DNA of 64,000 nucleotides, from positions 62,001 to 126,000 of the forward strand of contig NZ_JAYMFI010000011.1 of NCBI RefSeq assembly GCF_035830635.1. The letters are read 5' to 3'. Below the pieces are notes generated by a model, which made no database searches, had not been told where the DNA came from, and saw nothing but the letters and a program-made list of their open reading frames with translations. This DNA is from Adlercreutzia shanghongiae. Lineage in GTDB: Bacteria; Actinomycetota; Coriobacteriia; Coriobacteriales; Eggerthellaceae. The stretch's first letter is position 1, and every line of letters begins with the position of its first letter. The position numbers were made by a program, and so were the translations under genes. Shown piece after piece: positions 34,006 through 42,676 of the stretch.

Positions 34006-35277
34006 ATGGAACACGACCCTCTTGCCGCATATCTGGACGCCCTGGCTCGCGACGACTGCTATCGCGTGGCCCAGGTGCTGAAGACTGCTCCCCACGAGAC
34101 GACCGAGGTCGTCTATTTTGTGGGCGCCAATGCCGCCGAGCTGGGGCCGTTCGTGCGCAAGCGCATCAGCGGCGATGCTTCTATGGGAGATGCCTACGGG
34201 CATTTGCTCGCGGCCCAGCGCGCCGGCCGCCGCTTCCGCCACCTGCCGCGCATCTACGATGTGCACGAAAGCGACGGCGATTTAGTGGTGGTCATGGAAT
34301 ACGTGGCCGGCCGCACCCTGCGTGACGAGGTGTACGAGCGCGACGCCTCCCTTGAGCTGGCGCGCCGCTGGTTCCCGCTTCTGTGCGACGGCGTGAGCGA
34401 GCTGCACGAGCAGTTTCCCGCGCCGATCATCCATCGCGATTTGAAGCCCACCAATGTGGTGGTGGGCGGCGAGGGGCTCACCATCATCGACTTCGGTATC
34501 GCCCGGGCGTTCCGCGACGGAGCCGAAAGCGATACGTCCCATTTCGGCACGCGCTCCTATGCGCCGCCGGAGCAGTTCGGTTTTCGGCAGACCGATGTGC
34601 GCAGCGACGTGTACGCCCTGGGCATGATTTTGTACTACCTGCTGACCGAGAAGGATCCGAGTCCTGCCGTGACGGCAGAGGGCTTCGCCGACCCCGCCAT
34701 ACCCGCGCCCTTGCGCCCGGTGCTCGCCCGCGCCTGCGCCTTCGATCCCGCGGTGCGGTTTTCTTCGGTACGGGAACTGAAAGAGGCGTTTTTGGCAGCT
34801 TGCCCATCGGCGGAGAGCCACGCAACGAGCGCGATCGCGCCTCGGCGCTCGTCGTCAGACTTCAGACCGGCCGGCTCCCCTAAGATCCCTTCGGGGCGAT
34901 TCGCATCACGGGTGCGCGGGGCGTTCGCGACGCTTGATTCCAGCGAGACGGCGGGAGCGGTGTGGGATGCGGTGATTTTGCTGCTGTGGCTGCTGTTCGC
35001 CTGCGTTTTGACCACCATGCCCTTCGCGTCCGAGGGGTCCTACGCCTCGTGGCCCACCTGGCTGTTGATGTTTCAGTACTGGGTGTTTGGCTACCCGTTC
35101 TTCACCGGTCTGCTCTTCGTTCTGGCCGATGTGCGCATTGTGCGGCGCGTGGCTCCCTCTGCTTGGCTGCTCAAAGGATCGCGCCTGCGAGCCTTGGGCG
35201 TCATTCTCGTGGTCGCGGGGGTTCTTTCCGTTGCGGTTTCGATGGCCTTGGCGGATGCTTTGGGCCTGCCGGTGTAG
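34006..35277 (+). CDS. Membrane Ser/Thr protein kinase (Hanks type)
   Basis: About 423 residues. Kinase motifs: HRDLKPTNVV (catalytic loop), IIDFGIARAF (DFG), SYAPPEQFGFRQTDVRSDVYALGMIL (activation segment and APE-like). C-terminal helices include AVILLLWLLFACVLTTM, WLLMFQYWVFGYPFFTGLLF and ALGVILVVAGVLSVAVSMAL, so the kinase is membrane-tethered without PASTA repeats. Start 34006 has TACCAT 7 nt upstream (possible leaderless start); 33997 is the alternative. The HTH gene ends about 110 bp upstream. Confidence 0.88.
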   Translation: MEHDPLAAYLDALARDDCYRVAQVLKTAPHETTEVVYFVGANAAELGPFVRKRISGDASMGDAYGHLLAAQRAGRRFRHLPRIYDVHESDGDLVVVMEYVAGRTLRDEVYERDASLELARRWFPLLCDGVSELHEQFPAPIIHRDLKPTNVVVGGEGLTIIDFGIARAFRDGAESDTSHFGTRSYAPPEQFGFRQTDVRSDVYALGMILYYLLTEKDPSPAVTAEGFADPAIPAPLRPVLARACAFDPAVRFSSVRELKEAFLAACPSAESHATSAIAPRRSSSDFRPAGSPKIPSGRFASRVRGAFATLDSSETAGAVWDAVILLLWLLFACVLTTMPFASEGSYASWPTWLLMFQYWVFGYPFFTGLLFVLADVRIVRRVAPSAWLLKGSRLRALGVILVVAGVLSVAVSMALADALGLPV

Positions 35278-35305
35278 CTTCGCTACCGAAACCTGCGAAT
35301 TTTTT

Positions 35306-35444
35306 TTCGAAAGTGGTGCATCATGCTTTGCCGTGAGCGACATTTCGAGCGAGAGGTGCGGTAATTGAACGATATCGGTGCAAGGTGAGAGCGTGGGAGC
35401 CCTGATGCAAGCTCTTTTATGCCATGGAATGCACCATTATCGAA
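35306..35444. repeat. Inverted-repeat element family 1, copy B (139 bp)
   Basis: Termini TTCGAAAGTGGTGCATC (35306-35322) and GAATGCACCATTATCGAA (35427-35444) match those of copy A at 10813-10941 with a few changes. The interior differs from copy A. It lies in a 329-bp intergenic stretch (35278-35606) with no other gene that I can support. Confidence 0.65.
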
Positions 35445-35606
35445 GGATTCATGCAGAAAGTCGGCTCGCGCCGCAGTGCTCAACTTAGCCCTGCACCGCT
35501 ATCGCCTCTTTTGTCGCAATAGCGGGAACAGCGCGAGGCCATCTGTTTCTGAAGAAGTGGATTATGGCTGTAGCAAGGCGATGCGCGTCGATAAACAAAA
35601 GATGGG

Positions 35607-36500
35607 CTAGTGCTTGACTTTCCGGCGGGTTTCCCAAAAGGCTACGGCGCTCGCGGCGGCGACGTTCAGGGAATCGACGCCGTGGTGCATGGGGATGCGC
35701 ACGGTGAAGTCGCAGGCGGCGATGGTGGCGGGGGCCAGGCCGTCTCCTTCGGTACCGAGCACCAAGGCGAGGTGCTCGCATGCTTTCAGCACGGGGTCGG
35801 CGATGGAAATGGCCTCGTCGGACAGGGCCAGGGCCGCTGTGGCGAAGCCGGCCTCGCGCAGCAGGGGAACGCCCTCGCGCGCCCAATCTCGCTCGCATCC
35901 GATGCGTGCCCAGGGCACTTGGAACACGGTGCCCATGGAGACGCGGGAGGCGCGGCGAAAGAGCGGGTCGTGGCAGGAGGGCGTGAGCAGCACCGCGTCG
36001 ATGCCTAAAGCGGCGGCACTGCGGAAGATGGCCCCGATATTGGTGTAGTTCGTAACGTCCTCGAGCACCGCTACCCGATGGGCGCCGGCGAGCAGGCGGC
36101 CCACGTCGGGCTCGGGCGGGCGGTGGAACGCGGCTAGGGGCCCGCGCGTCATCTCGTAGCCGGTTATGGAGCGCATCTCGTCGGACGAGACGACGGACAG
36201 GGGCGCGGCGGGGTTTGCGGCGCGCATCTTTTCCAGCAGCGCTTCAGAGGCGGCGAGCCAGCGCCGGTCGGTGAGCACGGCGAAGGGAACGCATCCGGCA
36301 TCAAGGGCGCGGTCGATCACGTTCACGGATTCTGCGACAAACAGCCCCGAGGCCAGGCGCTCTGGCGACCCTTCCGGGTCGATGGCGCGCGCCAGCCCCA
36401 CCAGCTGCTTGGGGTCGCGCAACTGCCCGTCGGTCATCGAAGAGAACGGCGCCAAGTGCGGGTCATTGGAAGAGCAGGAAGTTGTCGCATTGGAAGTCAT
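35607..36500 (-). CDS. SpoU/TrmH-family RNA 2'-O-methyltransferase
   Basis: 297 residues. The SPOUT C-terminal half has NYTNIGAIFRSAAALGIDAV (motif 1), LVLGTEGDGLAP (motif 2) and IPMHHGVDSLNVAAASAV (motif 3), the knotted SAM site. The N-terminal part (RLASGLFVAESVNVIDRAL) is an RNA-binding substrate domain. It methylates a ribose in rRNA or tRNA; the target is not identifiable. TATACT lies 6 nt before the ATG, suggesting a leaderless mRNA. Confidence 0.88.
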   Translation of the reverse strand: MTSNATTSCSSNDPHLAPFSSMTDGQLRDPKQLVGLARAIDPEGSPERLASGLFVAESVNVIDRALDAGCVPFAVLTDRRWLAASEALLEKMRAANPAAPLSVVSSDEMRSITGYEMTRGPLAAFHRPPEPDVGRLLAGAHRVAVLEDVTNYTNIGAIFRSAAALGIDAVLLTPSCHDPLFRRASRVSMGTVFQVPWARIGCERDWAREGVPLLREAGFATAALALSDEAISIADPVLKACEHLALVLGTEGDGLAPATIAACDFTVRIPMHHGVDSLNVAAASAVAFWETRRKVKH

Positions 36501-36514
36501 GGACGCAGTATAAG

Positions 36515-37669
36515 CTAGCGTGGCGTCTTCCGAATGATGGCGGTGGGGGTGGGTGGAAGATAGCGGGCGGGGTACACGATGACGCCCGTCTTCCCCAGAT
36601 GAGAGAGCGCCCCCATAACGAGCACCGGCGCTCCGTAGCAGACGACGAGCGCCCCGAGGCCCGCCAGCCCGGGCGTCGCGGACGCAGTAAAGCCGGCGAT
36701 GGCCAGCAGATGGAAATACAGCGCCAAGAACATGCCGTGGAACAGCCAGATGGCCATGGTGTAGCGGGTGACGAATCCGAAGAAGCGATTCTGGCGTCCG
36801 CCGCGGAACACGGTGGCGAACAGCGAGGTGCACCAAAGGACGCCCAGGCCGTCGAGCACCGCATGGGACGCTTCGCCGATCCAGCCGGCGCGGAACGTGA
36901 CAATGCTGGCGGCTATCCACAGAGCGCCCAGGGCCCACACTTTCTCGCGACCACGCAGAATCGGCAGCCCGCGGTACAGCGCGACGGCCATACCGCCGGC
37001 CGCCCACAGCCAGTTCTCCGCGACCGAGGTGAGCGCATAGGGAAGGTGCTCGGCGAAGCTGGCCGTCGCGGGCAGGGACAAAAGCACCACGATGGTCACC
37101 TTGGCGAGGGCCGCGGCGACGATGAGCCCTCGGGCGTTGCGGCGGCTTTTCACGGTGGGCGTAACCGCGTAGATGATAAGGCAGGTGTAGAAATAGCCCA
37201 CGGGGACGACCGGCGTCACGAACAGCGACTCGACAAGCGTGCCGATGGTGAAAGGCGGCGCGCCACCGGTGAGGGAATTCGTCAGCAGCACGAGGATGGT
37301 GAACGCAACGAAGGGGATGCCCATGAGCGCCAGCTCGCGCCGAAGGTTCGCAGCCCAGGTGCGCTTCGTGCGCGTCGTGCGGTAGCGCTGGTAGAGAAAG
37401 CCCAGGCAGAAGTAGAAGATAGGCAACTGGAAGGGAACGAGGCAATCGACAATCCACTCCGAGACGGCACTTGAGGGCAGCGCGCCGTGGGCGCCGCAAG
37501 CCGCGATGAGGGTGCCCGAAGCGATAGTGAGGGAGGCGGTGGCCTCGAGGTTGTGCAGCCACACATCGCTTGTGCCGCCTGAGCCGTGGCCGTGCATCTC
37601 GTGGGTGGTGGCGGCAGGCGCGGTTGCCTCGGCCGTGGAAGAGGAGGATATGTTGACGGAATCGCTCAT
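36515..37669 (-). CDS. Acyltransferase 3 family membrane protein
   Basis: 384 residues, about ten membrane helices, with the acyltransferase_3 layout: CLVPFQLPIFYFCLGFLYQRY near the N-terminus and TRYTMAIWLFHGMFLALYF toward the C-terminus. A charged N-terminal tail with HEMHGHGSGG precedes helix 1. Family members O-acetylate surface glycans. TACCGT lies 6 nt before the ATG, another candidate leaderless start. The gene ends 14 bp before the SpoU gene start. Confidence 0.8.
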   Translation of the reverse strand: MSDSVNISSSSTAEATAPAATTHEMHGHGSGGTSDVWLHNLEATASLTIASGTLIAACGAHGALPSSAVSEWIVDCLVPFQLPIFYFCLGFLYQRYRTTRTKRTWAANLRRELALMGIPFVAFTILVLLTNSLTGGAPPFTIGTLVESLFVTPVVPVGYFYTCLIIYAVTPTVKSRRNARGLIVAAALAKVTIVVLLSLPATASFAEHLPYALTSVAENWLWAAGGMAVALYRGLPILRGREKVWALGALWIAASIVTFRAGWIGEASHAVLDGLGVLWCTSLFATVFRGGRQNRFFGFVTRYTMAIWLFHGMFLALYFHLLAIAGFTASATPGLAGLGALVVCYGAPVLVMGALSHLGKTGVIVYPARYLPPTPTAIIRKTPR

Positions 37670-37748
37670 GGCTCTACGGTAGCACGACGGCTTTTCTCGG
37701 GCGGGCACGAGCGGCCGCTGTTTTCCCAACTATTACCTTCCCGTACGC

Positions 37749-38537
37749 TTAGCGCCCGTGGTGCTGGGCGAAGCGGCTGCGTGCGGCCGTGGGGCAGCCC
37801 GAGAGCCGTGCCGAGAACCAGGGGCTTGCCGGTGCGGGGGTTGTGGGCGGCAGGGGCGTCTCGTTGGCGTGCGGCGCGATCGTCGCTTGAGTGCCGGGCG
37901 CGGCGTCGGGCGACGCGGCAAGGGAAGGTGCGCCGCCGCACAATGCGGCGTCGGGAGCGCTCCCGGACGCGTGCCGGTGACAGGGGGCCGCTTGGCTCAG
38001 GCAGCGCGGGAGCTGGTCGGTGAGAATGACGCGCTCGAAGTCGCGCCGGTTGCTGACGTAGGCCTTGCGGAAGATGTTGGTGGCGTGGAACTGCACCGTG
38101 CGGACGGAGAGATGCCGGTCGGCGGCGATTTCCGGATAGCTCTTATGCTGCAGGATGAGGCGGGCTACGGGCATTTCCTTAGGGGTGAGGCTCAGCTCGT
38201 CAAGCTCTTGCTGGATGTGCTCGGCCCGGGTCACGTGCCGCGCTTGGCGCTCGCGCAGAGCCCGCTCGCGCAGGGCCAGCAGCATGCCGAGGCCGGCCAG
38301 GGCGCAGGCCGCTGCAAGAGAGGCCGCTATCGTGGTCGTGAGGCCGAAATCCACCGGCGCCGGCGCACCGGCTGCGATGCAGCCAGCAGCGCCGGCCAAC
38401 ATGAGACTCAGGCCGAAAGAGGCAAGGGCGCAGGCGAGCAGCGTCCGTGTGGCGCGGTCGGTGCGCGGGGTGGGGGTGCGGCGCCGTGGAGGGACGACGG
38501 GAGGCGCCGAGCGGTCGGCAGGAGTCGTGTTCTTCAT
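37749..38537 (-). CDS. Membrane-associated LuxR-family regulator
   Basis: 262 residues. Two N-terminal helices (LLACALASFGLSLMLAGAAG and TIAASLAAACALAGLGMLLAL) precede a GerE/LuxR HTH: LSLTPKEMPVARLILQHKSY, PEIAADRHLSVRTVQFHATN, IFRKAYVSNRRDFERVIL. The C-terminal ~90 residues are Ala/Pro-rich and poorly conserved. Membrane LuxR proteins are abundant in Eggerthellaceae and often control respiratory reductases; the target here is unknown. AAGGA precedes the ATG. Confidence 0.8.
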   Translation of the reverse strand: MKNTTPADRSAPPVVPPRRRTPTPRTDRATRTLLACALASFGLSLMLAGAAGCIAAGAPAPVDFGLTTTIAASLAAACALAGLGMLLALRERALRERQARHVTRAEHIQQELDELSLTPKEMPVARLILQHKSYPEIAADRHLSVRTVQFHATNIFRKAYVSNRRDFERVILTDQLPRCLSQAAPCHRHASGSAPDAALCGGAPSLAASPDAAPGTQATIAPHANETPLPPTTPAPASPWFSARLSGCPTAARSRFAQHHGR

Positions 38538-39132
38538 GATCGTATCCTTTTGACGCGAAGGGAGGCCCTTCGAGGGTTGTGTGTCCCGAAGCGAGGCGGG
38601 CGCATGTCTGCGCCGGAATGACGGTGGGGCCTGATGCGTTGGAGCTGCGAATGCCTGCCGGAGAAGCGATTCCCGAAGCCTCTCGCGGGCCTTGAATCAT
38701 ACTCCAAACATTGCTAAGCATTCTTTGAAAAACGAAAGTCGATAGAATTACAACCTCACTGCTGATTGTTTGTTGGGATAATGTTGTCTTAAAACTGGCT
38801 ATGAACTGGGAAAACTCTTCAATTTCTATGTCGAATATGACATAGAAAGCGCCTAAAGCCCAAAAGGTGGGAGGGGCGCAGAGATGGGGCCACAAGGGGT
38901 GGCCCGCCGGCCCGCTGCCGCCGATCGCCCCGCCGGCCCGCCAGCCCATCGTTCGCCGCTCGTCCCGCCGCCCGGTGCGAACTTCGTCGCGCAACGTGAC
39001 AAACGTGGACTTTCTCGGTAGCTGTCTTCCGCCGCCTTGGCCCCGTGATAGCATTTCCGAAGTTTGCAACCTTGCATGCGGCAGCTCTCGACCCACGTTC
39101 GGGCTGGCGCTCGATTAGTCCGGAGGCAATCC
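38538..39132. other. Divergent intergenic region between luxR and uppP (595 bp)
   Basis: No supported gene. It contains the palindrome at 38823-38848, AT-rich promoter-like sequence around 38740-38820 including GGATAATGTT, and a Shine-Dalgarno sequence GGAGG at 39122-39126 for uppP. Confidence 0.5.
38823..38848. promoter_or_regulatory. Perfect palindromic operator candidate
   Basis: TTTCTATGTC and GACATAGAAA form a 10-bp perfect inverted repeat around GAATAT. The spacing suits a dimeric HTH regulator. It lies between luxR and uppP, ~285 bp from each start; autoregulation by the LuxR protein is possible. Confidence 0.6.
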
Positions 39133-40074
39133 GTGGATATGTTCATCGAAGTTCTGAAGGCGTTTTTCGTCGGTGTGGTAGAGGGCATCACCGAGTGGCT
39201 GCCCATTTCCTCCACGGGCCACATGATCTTGGTGGACGAGTTCGTGAAGCTGAACGTGTCCGCAGAGTTTCTGGAGCTGTTCCTGGTGGTCATCCAGCTG
39301 GGAGCCATCATGGCCGTGCTCATTCTGTACTTCCACAAGCTGAACCCCTTCTCGCCGAAGAAGACCGCTCCCGAGAAGCGCGGCACCTGGCGGCTGTGGG
39401 GCATGGTGGCCATCGGCTGCATTCCGGCGGCGGCCATCGGCCTTACCCTGGACGACTTCTTCAACGAGTACTTCTACAACGCCTGGACGGTGGCCGTGGC
39501 CCTTATCGTGTACGGCGTGGTGTTTATCTTGCTGGAGCGCCGCAACCGCCGACGCGAGGCGGCCTACCTCGCCTCGCGCGAGCCCCGCGGCGCCCATGCG
39601 CGCCCGGCGCAGGTAGGCCCGGGCGACGACGGCGACGATGCCGAGATGGCCCTGTTCCGCGTGCGCACCGTGGACGAGATCGGTTGGAAGACGGCGCTCA
39701 AGATCGGCTGCTTCCAGATGCTCGCCATCATCCCGGGCACGAGCCGCTCGGGCTCTACCATCATCGGCGGCATGCTGTGCGGCTGCTCGCGCACGGCGGC
39801 GGCCGAGTTCACGTTCTTCCTAGCCATCCCCGTTATGTTCGGCTGGGGCGTGCTGAAGCTCATCAAGTACATCCTGGCCGTGGGCCTGGCCATGACCGCT
39901 ACCGAGATCGCCGTGCTCGTGGTGGGCATCGTGACGGCGTTCGTGGTGTCGGTCGTCTCCATCAAGTTCCTCATGGGCTACATCAAGAAGAACGACTTCA
40001 CGGCCTTCGGCGTCTACCGCATCATCGTGGGCGTGGTCGTGCTCGCCTACTTCGGCGTGAAGGTGCTGCTGTAG
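39133..40074 (+). CDS. uppP: Undecaprenyl-diphosphatase (UppP/BacA)
   Basis: 313 residues from GTG 39133, 6 nt after GGAGG. Signature blocks are EGITEWLPISSTGHMILV at the N-terminus and PGTSRSGSTIIGGMLCG in the middle, the two catalytic loops of the BacA family. It has about eight membrane helices. It recycles undecaprenyl pyrophosphate for peptidoglycan and other polymers. A hydrophilic insert (SREPRGAHARPAQVGPGDDG) occurs between helices and is longer than usual. A weak terminator (CCGCC then CCTTT) follows at about 40097-40106. Confidence 0.93.
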   Translation: MDMFIEVLKAFFVGVVEGITEWLPISSTGHMILVDEFVKLNVSAEFLELFLVVIQLGAIMAVLILYFHKLNPFSPKKTAPEKRGTWRLWGMVAIGCIPAAAIGLTLDDFFNEYFYNAWTVAVALIVYGVVFILLERRNRRREAAYLASREPRGAHARPAQVGPGDDGDDAEMALFRVRTVDEIGWKTALKIGCFQMLAIIPGTSRSGSTIIGGMLCGCSRTAAAEFTFFLAIPVMFGWGVLKLIKYILAVGLAMTATEIAVLVVGIVTAFVVSVVSIKFLMGYIKKNDFTAFGVYRIIVGVVVLAYFGVKVLL

Positions 40075-40118
40075 GGCGAAGGCGGCGGTGCGGATTCCGC
40101 CCCTTTCGTAGCCAATCG

Positions 40119-40136
40119 AATTGTCTTATGATAATC
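40119..40136. promoter_or_regulatory. Motif shared with the DMSO-reductase operon promoter
   Basis: AATTGTCTTATGATAATC here matches AATTGTCCTATGATAATC at 43703-43720 in 17 of 18 positions. It lies 54-71 bp before the orphan NrfD gene and includes a -10-like TATGAT, so part of the match may be promoter rather than operator. Confidence 0.5.
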
Positions 40137-40189
40137 TGACCTCCAAGGATGAAGTTTTGCGCGGACGGGCGCCGAGAAAGGGGAGGTCT

Positions 40190-41173
40190 GTGTTCAGCGA
40201 GCTGGTCGTGGCCTACCTGTTTCTCGGGGGCACCGGGGCGGGCGCTTGCGCGATTATGGCCGTTGCGGGGCTGCTCGTCGACGGCGAACAGCTGCGGCTG
40301 TGCGCTGCGTCGCGCTTTCTCGACGAGCGCGGGCAGGCTTACGGGCGCTTCTTCGGAGCGGGGCTCGCCGCAGGCGTTGCGGCGCTCGCGTTGGGGATAG
40401 TCTGCCTTATGGCTGATGTGGGGCGTCCTGATCGGCTGGTGCTGCTTGTTGTTTCCGAGCCGACGAACTATCTCGTGCTGGGTGCGTGGTCCCTTGTGGC
40501 TTGCTTCGGGCTGGGGGTCTTGGGCGTCCTTGCATGGCGTGGCGTCTTGTCCGTTCGTTCGGTGGCCCTTCGTGGGCTGAGCGCGCTGCTGGCTGCTGTC
40601 TCGTTCGTGACCATGGCCTACACGGGGCTTCTGCTTTCGAGTATGGCCTCGGTGCCCCTGTGGCACAATCTGTGGCTACCGGTGATGTTCGTGCTCTCGA
40701 GCCTCTCGTGCGGTATTGCCTTGGTGCTGGCGACTACGTTGCTGGGAAGAGGTGCCCGCGCCTTCGCTGGCGTGCTGCGCGCGCTCGTTTGCATCGACGG
40801 TTTGGTCATCGCGGCCGAGGTGCTGGTGCTGACGGCCTGGCTGGTTGCGGTATGCGCTGCGGCGGGCGTTGGGTCGGCAGATGCGGCACCGACGCCCACC
40901 GATACCGCCGCCCTCGCCTCGGTGCGCCTGCTACTTGAGGGACCGGGCGCGCTGGCGTTCTGGGTGGGCTTGGTGGGCGTCGGGCTCGTTGTGCCGCTGG
41001 CCATCAACGCGATTGCCTCGTTCGTCTTAAAGCCGTCGCGGTCCGCCTCGATGGCGCTGCCCAGGCAGGTCGCGTTTCTAGTGTCGGCGCTGGGCGTCCT
41101 TATCGGAGGTGCCTGTTTGCGCGCGACAGTGGTGTCCGCCGCTTTAGTGCCCGCTGCCGTGGGCCTGCTTTAA
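40190..41173 (+). CDS. Orphan NrfD-like membrane subunit
   Basis: 327 residues from GTG 40190 (an upstream TTG at 40121 lies inside the shared promoter motif and is rejected). It begins FSELVVAYLFLGGTGAGACA, characteristic of NrfD/PsrC quinone-site anchors, and has about eight to nine helices. Such anchors normally accompany a Mo/haem catalytic subunit and a 4Fe-4S subunit; neither adjoins this copy. It may join another complex or transport role. The YtrA-like gene follows after 24 bp. Confidence 0.75.
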   Translation: MFSELVVAYLFLGGTGAGACAIMAVAGLLVDGEQLRLCAASRFLDERGQAYGRFFGAGLAAGVAALALGIVCLMADVGRPDRLVLLVVSEPTNYLVLGAWSLVACFGLGVLGVLAWRGVLSVRSVALRGLSALLAAVSFVTMAYTGLLLSSMASVPLWHNLWLPVMFVLSSLSCGIALVLATTLLGRGARAFAGVLRALVCIDGLVIAAEVLVLTAWLVAVCAAAGVGSADAAPTPTDTAALASVRLLLEGPGALAFWVGLVGVGLVVPLAINAIASFVLKPSRSASMALPRQVAFLVSALGVLIGGACLRATVVSAALVPAAVGLL

Positions 41174-41197
41174 CCTCCCCTGGAAGAAAGGCCTCTC

Positions 41198-41659
41198 ATG
41201 TTTCCCTTCGAAGTTGACGATGCGTCCGATTTGCCCCTGTGGGTGCAGCTGCGCAATCGCATCGCCTATCTCATCAACGACGGCTACTTCAAGCCCGGCG
41301 ACAAGCTGCCCACGGTGCGCGGCCTGGCCTCCGAGATTTCCATCAACTACAACACGGTGAACAAGGCCTACTTGAGCCTGGTGTCCGACGGGTATCTGGA
41401 ATCGACCCGCGGGCGCGGCGTGTTTGTGGCGGACATGGCGGCCAAGATGGGCGCCGAGGGCGAGGGCGAGGTGGACGCCGTGCTTGGTGAGTGCATCGCC
41501 TCCTGTCGCGAGCTGGGCATGGATTACGACGATATCGAGCATGCCATGAGCCGCAAGATCAAGCGCCTGAAGTACGACGAGGCCCGCGAGCGCGGCGAGT
41601 TTTCGGCCCGTATCATCGATTTCGAGAAGCCGGCGGAACGTGCTGAGAAGGGGGCCTGA
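41198..41659 (+). CDS. GntR-family regulator (YtrA subfamily)
   Basis: 153 residues. Winged HTH at the N-terminus: LPLWVQLRNRIAYLINDGYF, KPGDKLPTVRGLASEISINY, NTVNKAYLSLVSDGYLESTR. The short C-terminal part lacks a ligand-binding domain, as in YtrA proteins, with helices for dimerisation (IEHAMSRKIKRLKYDEARE). It lies between the NrfD and slipin genes and may control that small cluster. Confidence 0.88.
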   Translation: MFPFEVDDASDLPLWVQLRNRIAYLINDGYFKPGDKLPTVRGLASEISINYNTVNKAYLSLVSDGYLESTRGRGVFVADMAAKMGAEGEGEVDAVLGECIASCRELGMDYDDIEHAMSRKIKRLKYDEARERGEFSARIIDFEKPAERAEKGA

Positions 41660-41742
41660 GAGCGGCCTGCAAAAGCCGCCGCAAGAGCCGCGCCCCCTGC
41701 TGAACGACCGACTGCGTTTGGTCCCGACCTGAAGGAGTTCCC

Positions 41743-42675
41743 ATGACCCGCACAGAGAAAACCCCCGACGCGCGTCGCTTCCGCGTGGCGCCCGAGGTGT
41801 CCACGGAAGTGGTGGGGGAGCGCGTCTCGTCGACGGGCGTGCTGCTGTTCTCGGCGGCGCTGTTCGCCGTGGTGCTGGCCGTGGTGCTGGGAGCGGGGCT
41901 GCTCGTTGCGGGACGCGTCACGCTGGGAGTTGTCGTCGCGGCTGCAGTGGCCGCGTTGCTTGCCATCGGCTGCTGTCACATCGCCCAGCAATGGGAGCGC
42001 GTGGTGGTGCTGAGGCTCGGCCGCTTCAGCCGCGTGTCGGGGCCGGGGCTGTTTTGGACCATTCCCGTCATCGAGGCGAACGCCATGCGGGTGGACATGC
42101 GCACGCGGGTGACCACGTTCTATGCCGAGGAAACGCTCACGGCCGATCTCGTTCCCATGAACGTGGACGCCGTGCTGTTCTGGCACGTGTGGGATGCCCA
42201 CGCCGCCTGCACCGAGGTGGGCGACTTCACCCATGCGGTGGAGATGGCCGCCCAGACGGCCCTGCGGGACGCCATCGGCCGAGCGAGCGCCGCGGAGGTG
42301 GCCATCCGCCGCGAGCAGCTTGATCGGGAGCTCAAGCGCGTGCTGGAGGAGAAGGTGGCGCCGTGGGGCGTGACTATCCTTTCGGTGGAAGTGCGCGACA
42401 TCCTGCTGCCCAAGGAGCTGCAGGAGGCCATGAGCCTGGAGGCCCAGGCCGAGCAGCGCAAGAAGGCCCGCATCATCCTCATGGAGGCCGAGCACGACAT
42501 CTACGAGATACTGGATGAGATGGAGGGGCTCATCGGCGACCATGAGGCCGTGGCCCGCCTGCGCACCATGCACCTTTTGAACGAGTCGCTGCGCGAGGGC
42601 AAGGGCACCGTGGTCATCCCCAGCGCCTTCGCCGAGGGCTTCAACGAGGGCGTAGGCGACCTGCTCAAGGGATAG
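41743..42675 (+). CDS. Slipin/SPFH-domain membrane protein
   Basis: 310 residues. Two helices near residues 30-80 (VLLFSAALFAVVLAVVLGAG and VVVAAAVAALLAIGCC) are followed by a band-7 domain: QWERVVVLRLGRFSRVSGPG, LTADLVPMNVDAVLFWHVWD, GVTILSVEVRDILLPKELQE. The C-terminal coiled part (EAQAEQRKKARIILMEAEHD) fits oligomeric scaffolds in lipid microdomains. No NfeD partner is adjacent. An AAGGAG precedes the ATG. Confidence 0.85.
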   Translation: MTRTEKTPDARRFRVAPEVSTEVVGERVSSTGVLLFSAALFAVVLAVVLGAGLLVAGRVTLGVVVAAAVAALLAIGCCHIAQQWERVVVLRLGRFSRVSGPGLFWTIPVIEANAMRVDMRTRVTTFYAEETLTADLVPMNVDAVLFWHVWDAHAACTEVGDFTHAVEMAAQTALRDAIGRASAAEVAIRREQLDRELKRVLEEKVAPWGVTILSVEVRDILLPKELQEAMSLEAQAEQRKKARIILMEAEHDIYEILDEMEGLIGDHEAVARLRTMHLLNESLREGKGTVVIPSAFAEGFNEGVGDLLKG

Positions 42676-42676
42676 C

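Noticed and set aside
35607..37562. A single 651-codon minus-strand frame
   Set aside because: Only its last ~297 codons (SpoU methyltransferase) are real; the rest is out of frame with the acyltransferase gene that occupies 36515-37669.
40121..40189. Longer TTG-started N-terminus for the orphan NrfD protein
   Set aside because: The extra residues are polar and unlike NrfD proteins, and the DNA there carries the promoter motif shared with 43703-43720.
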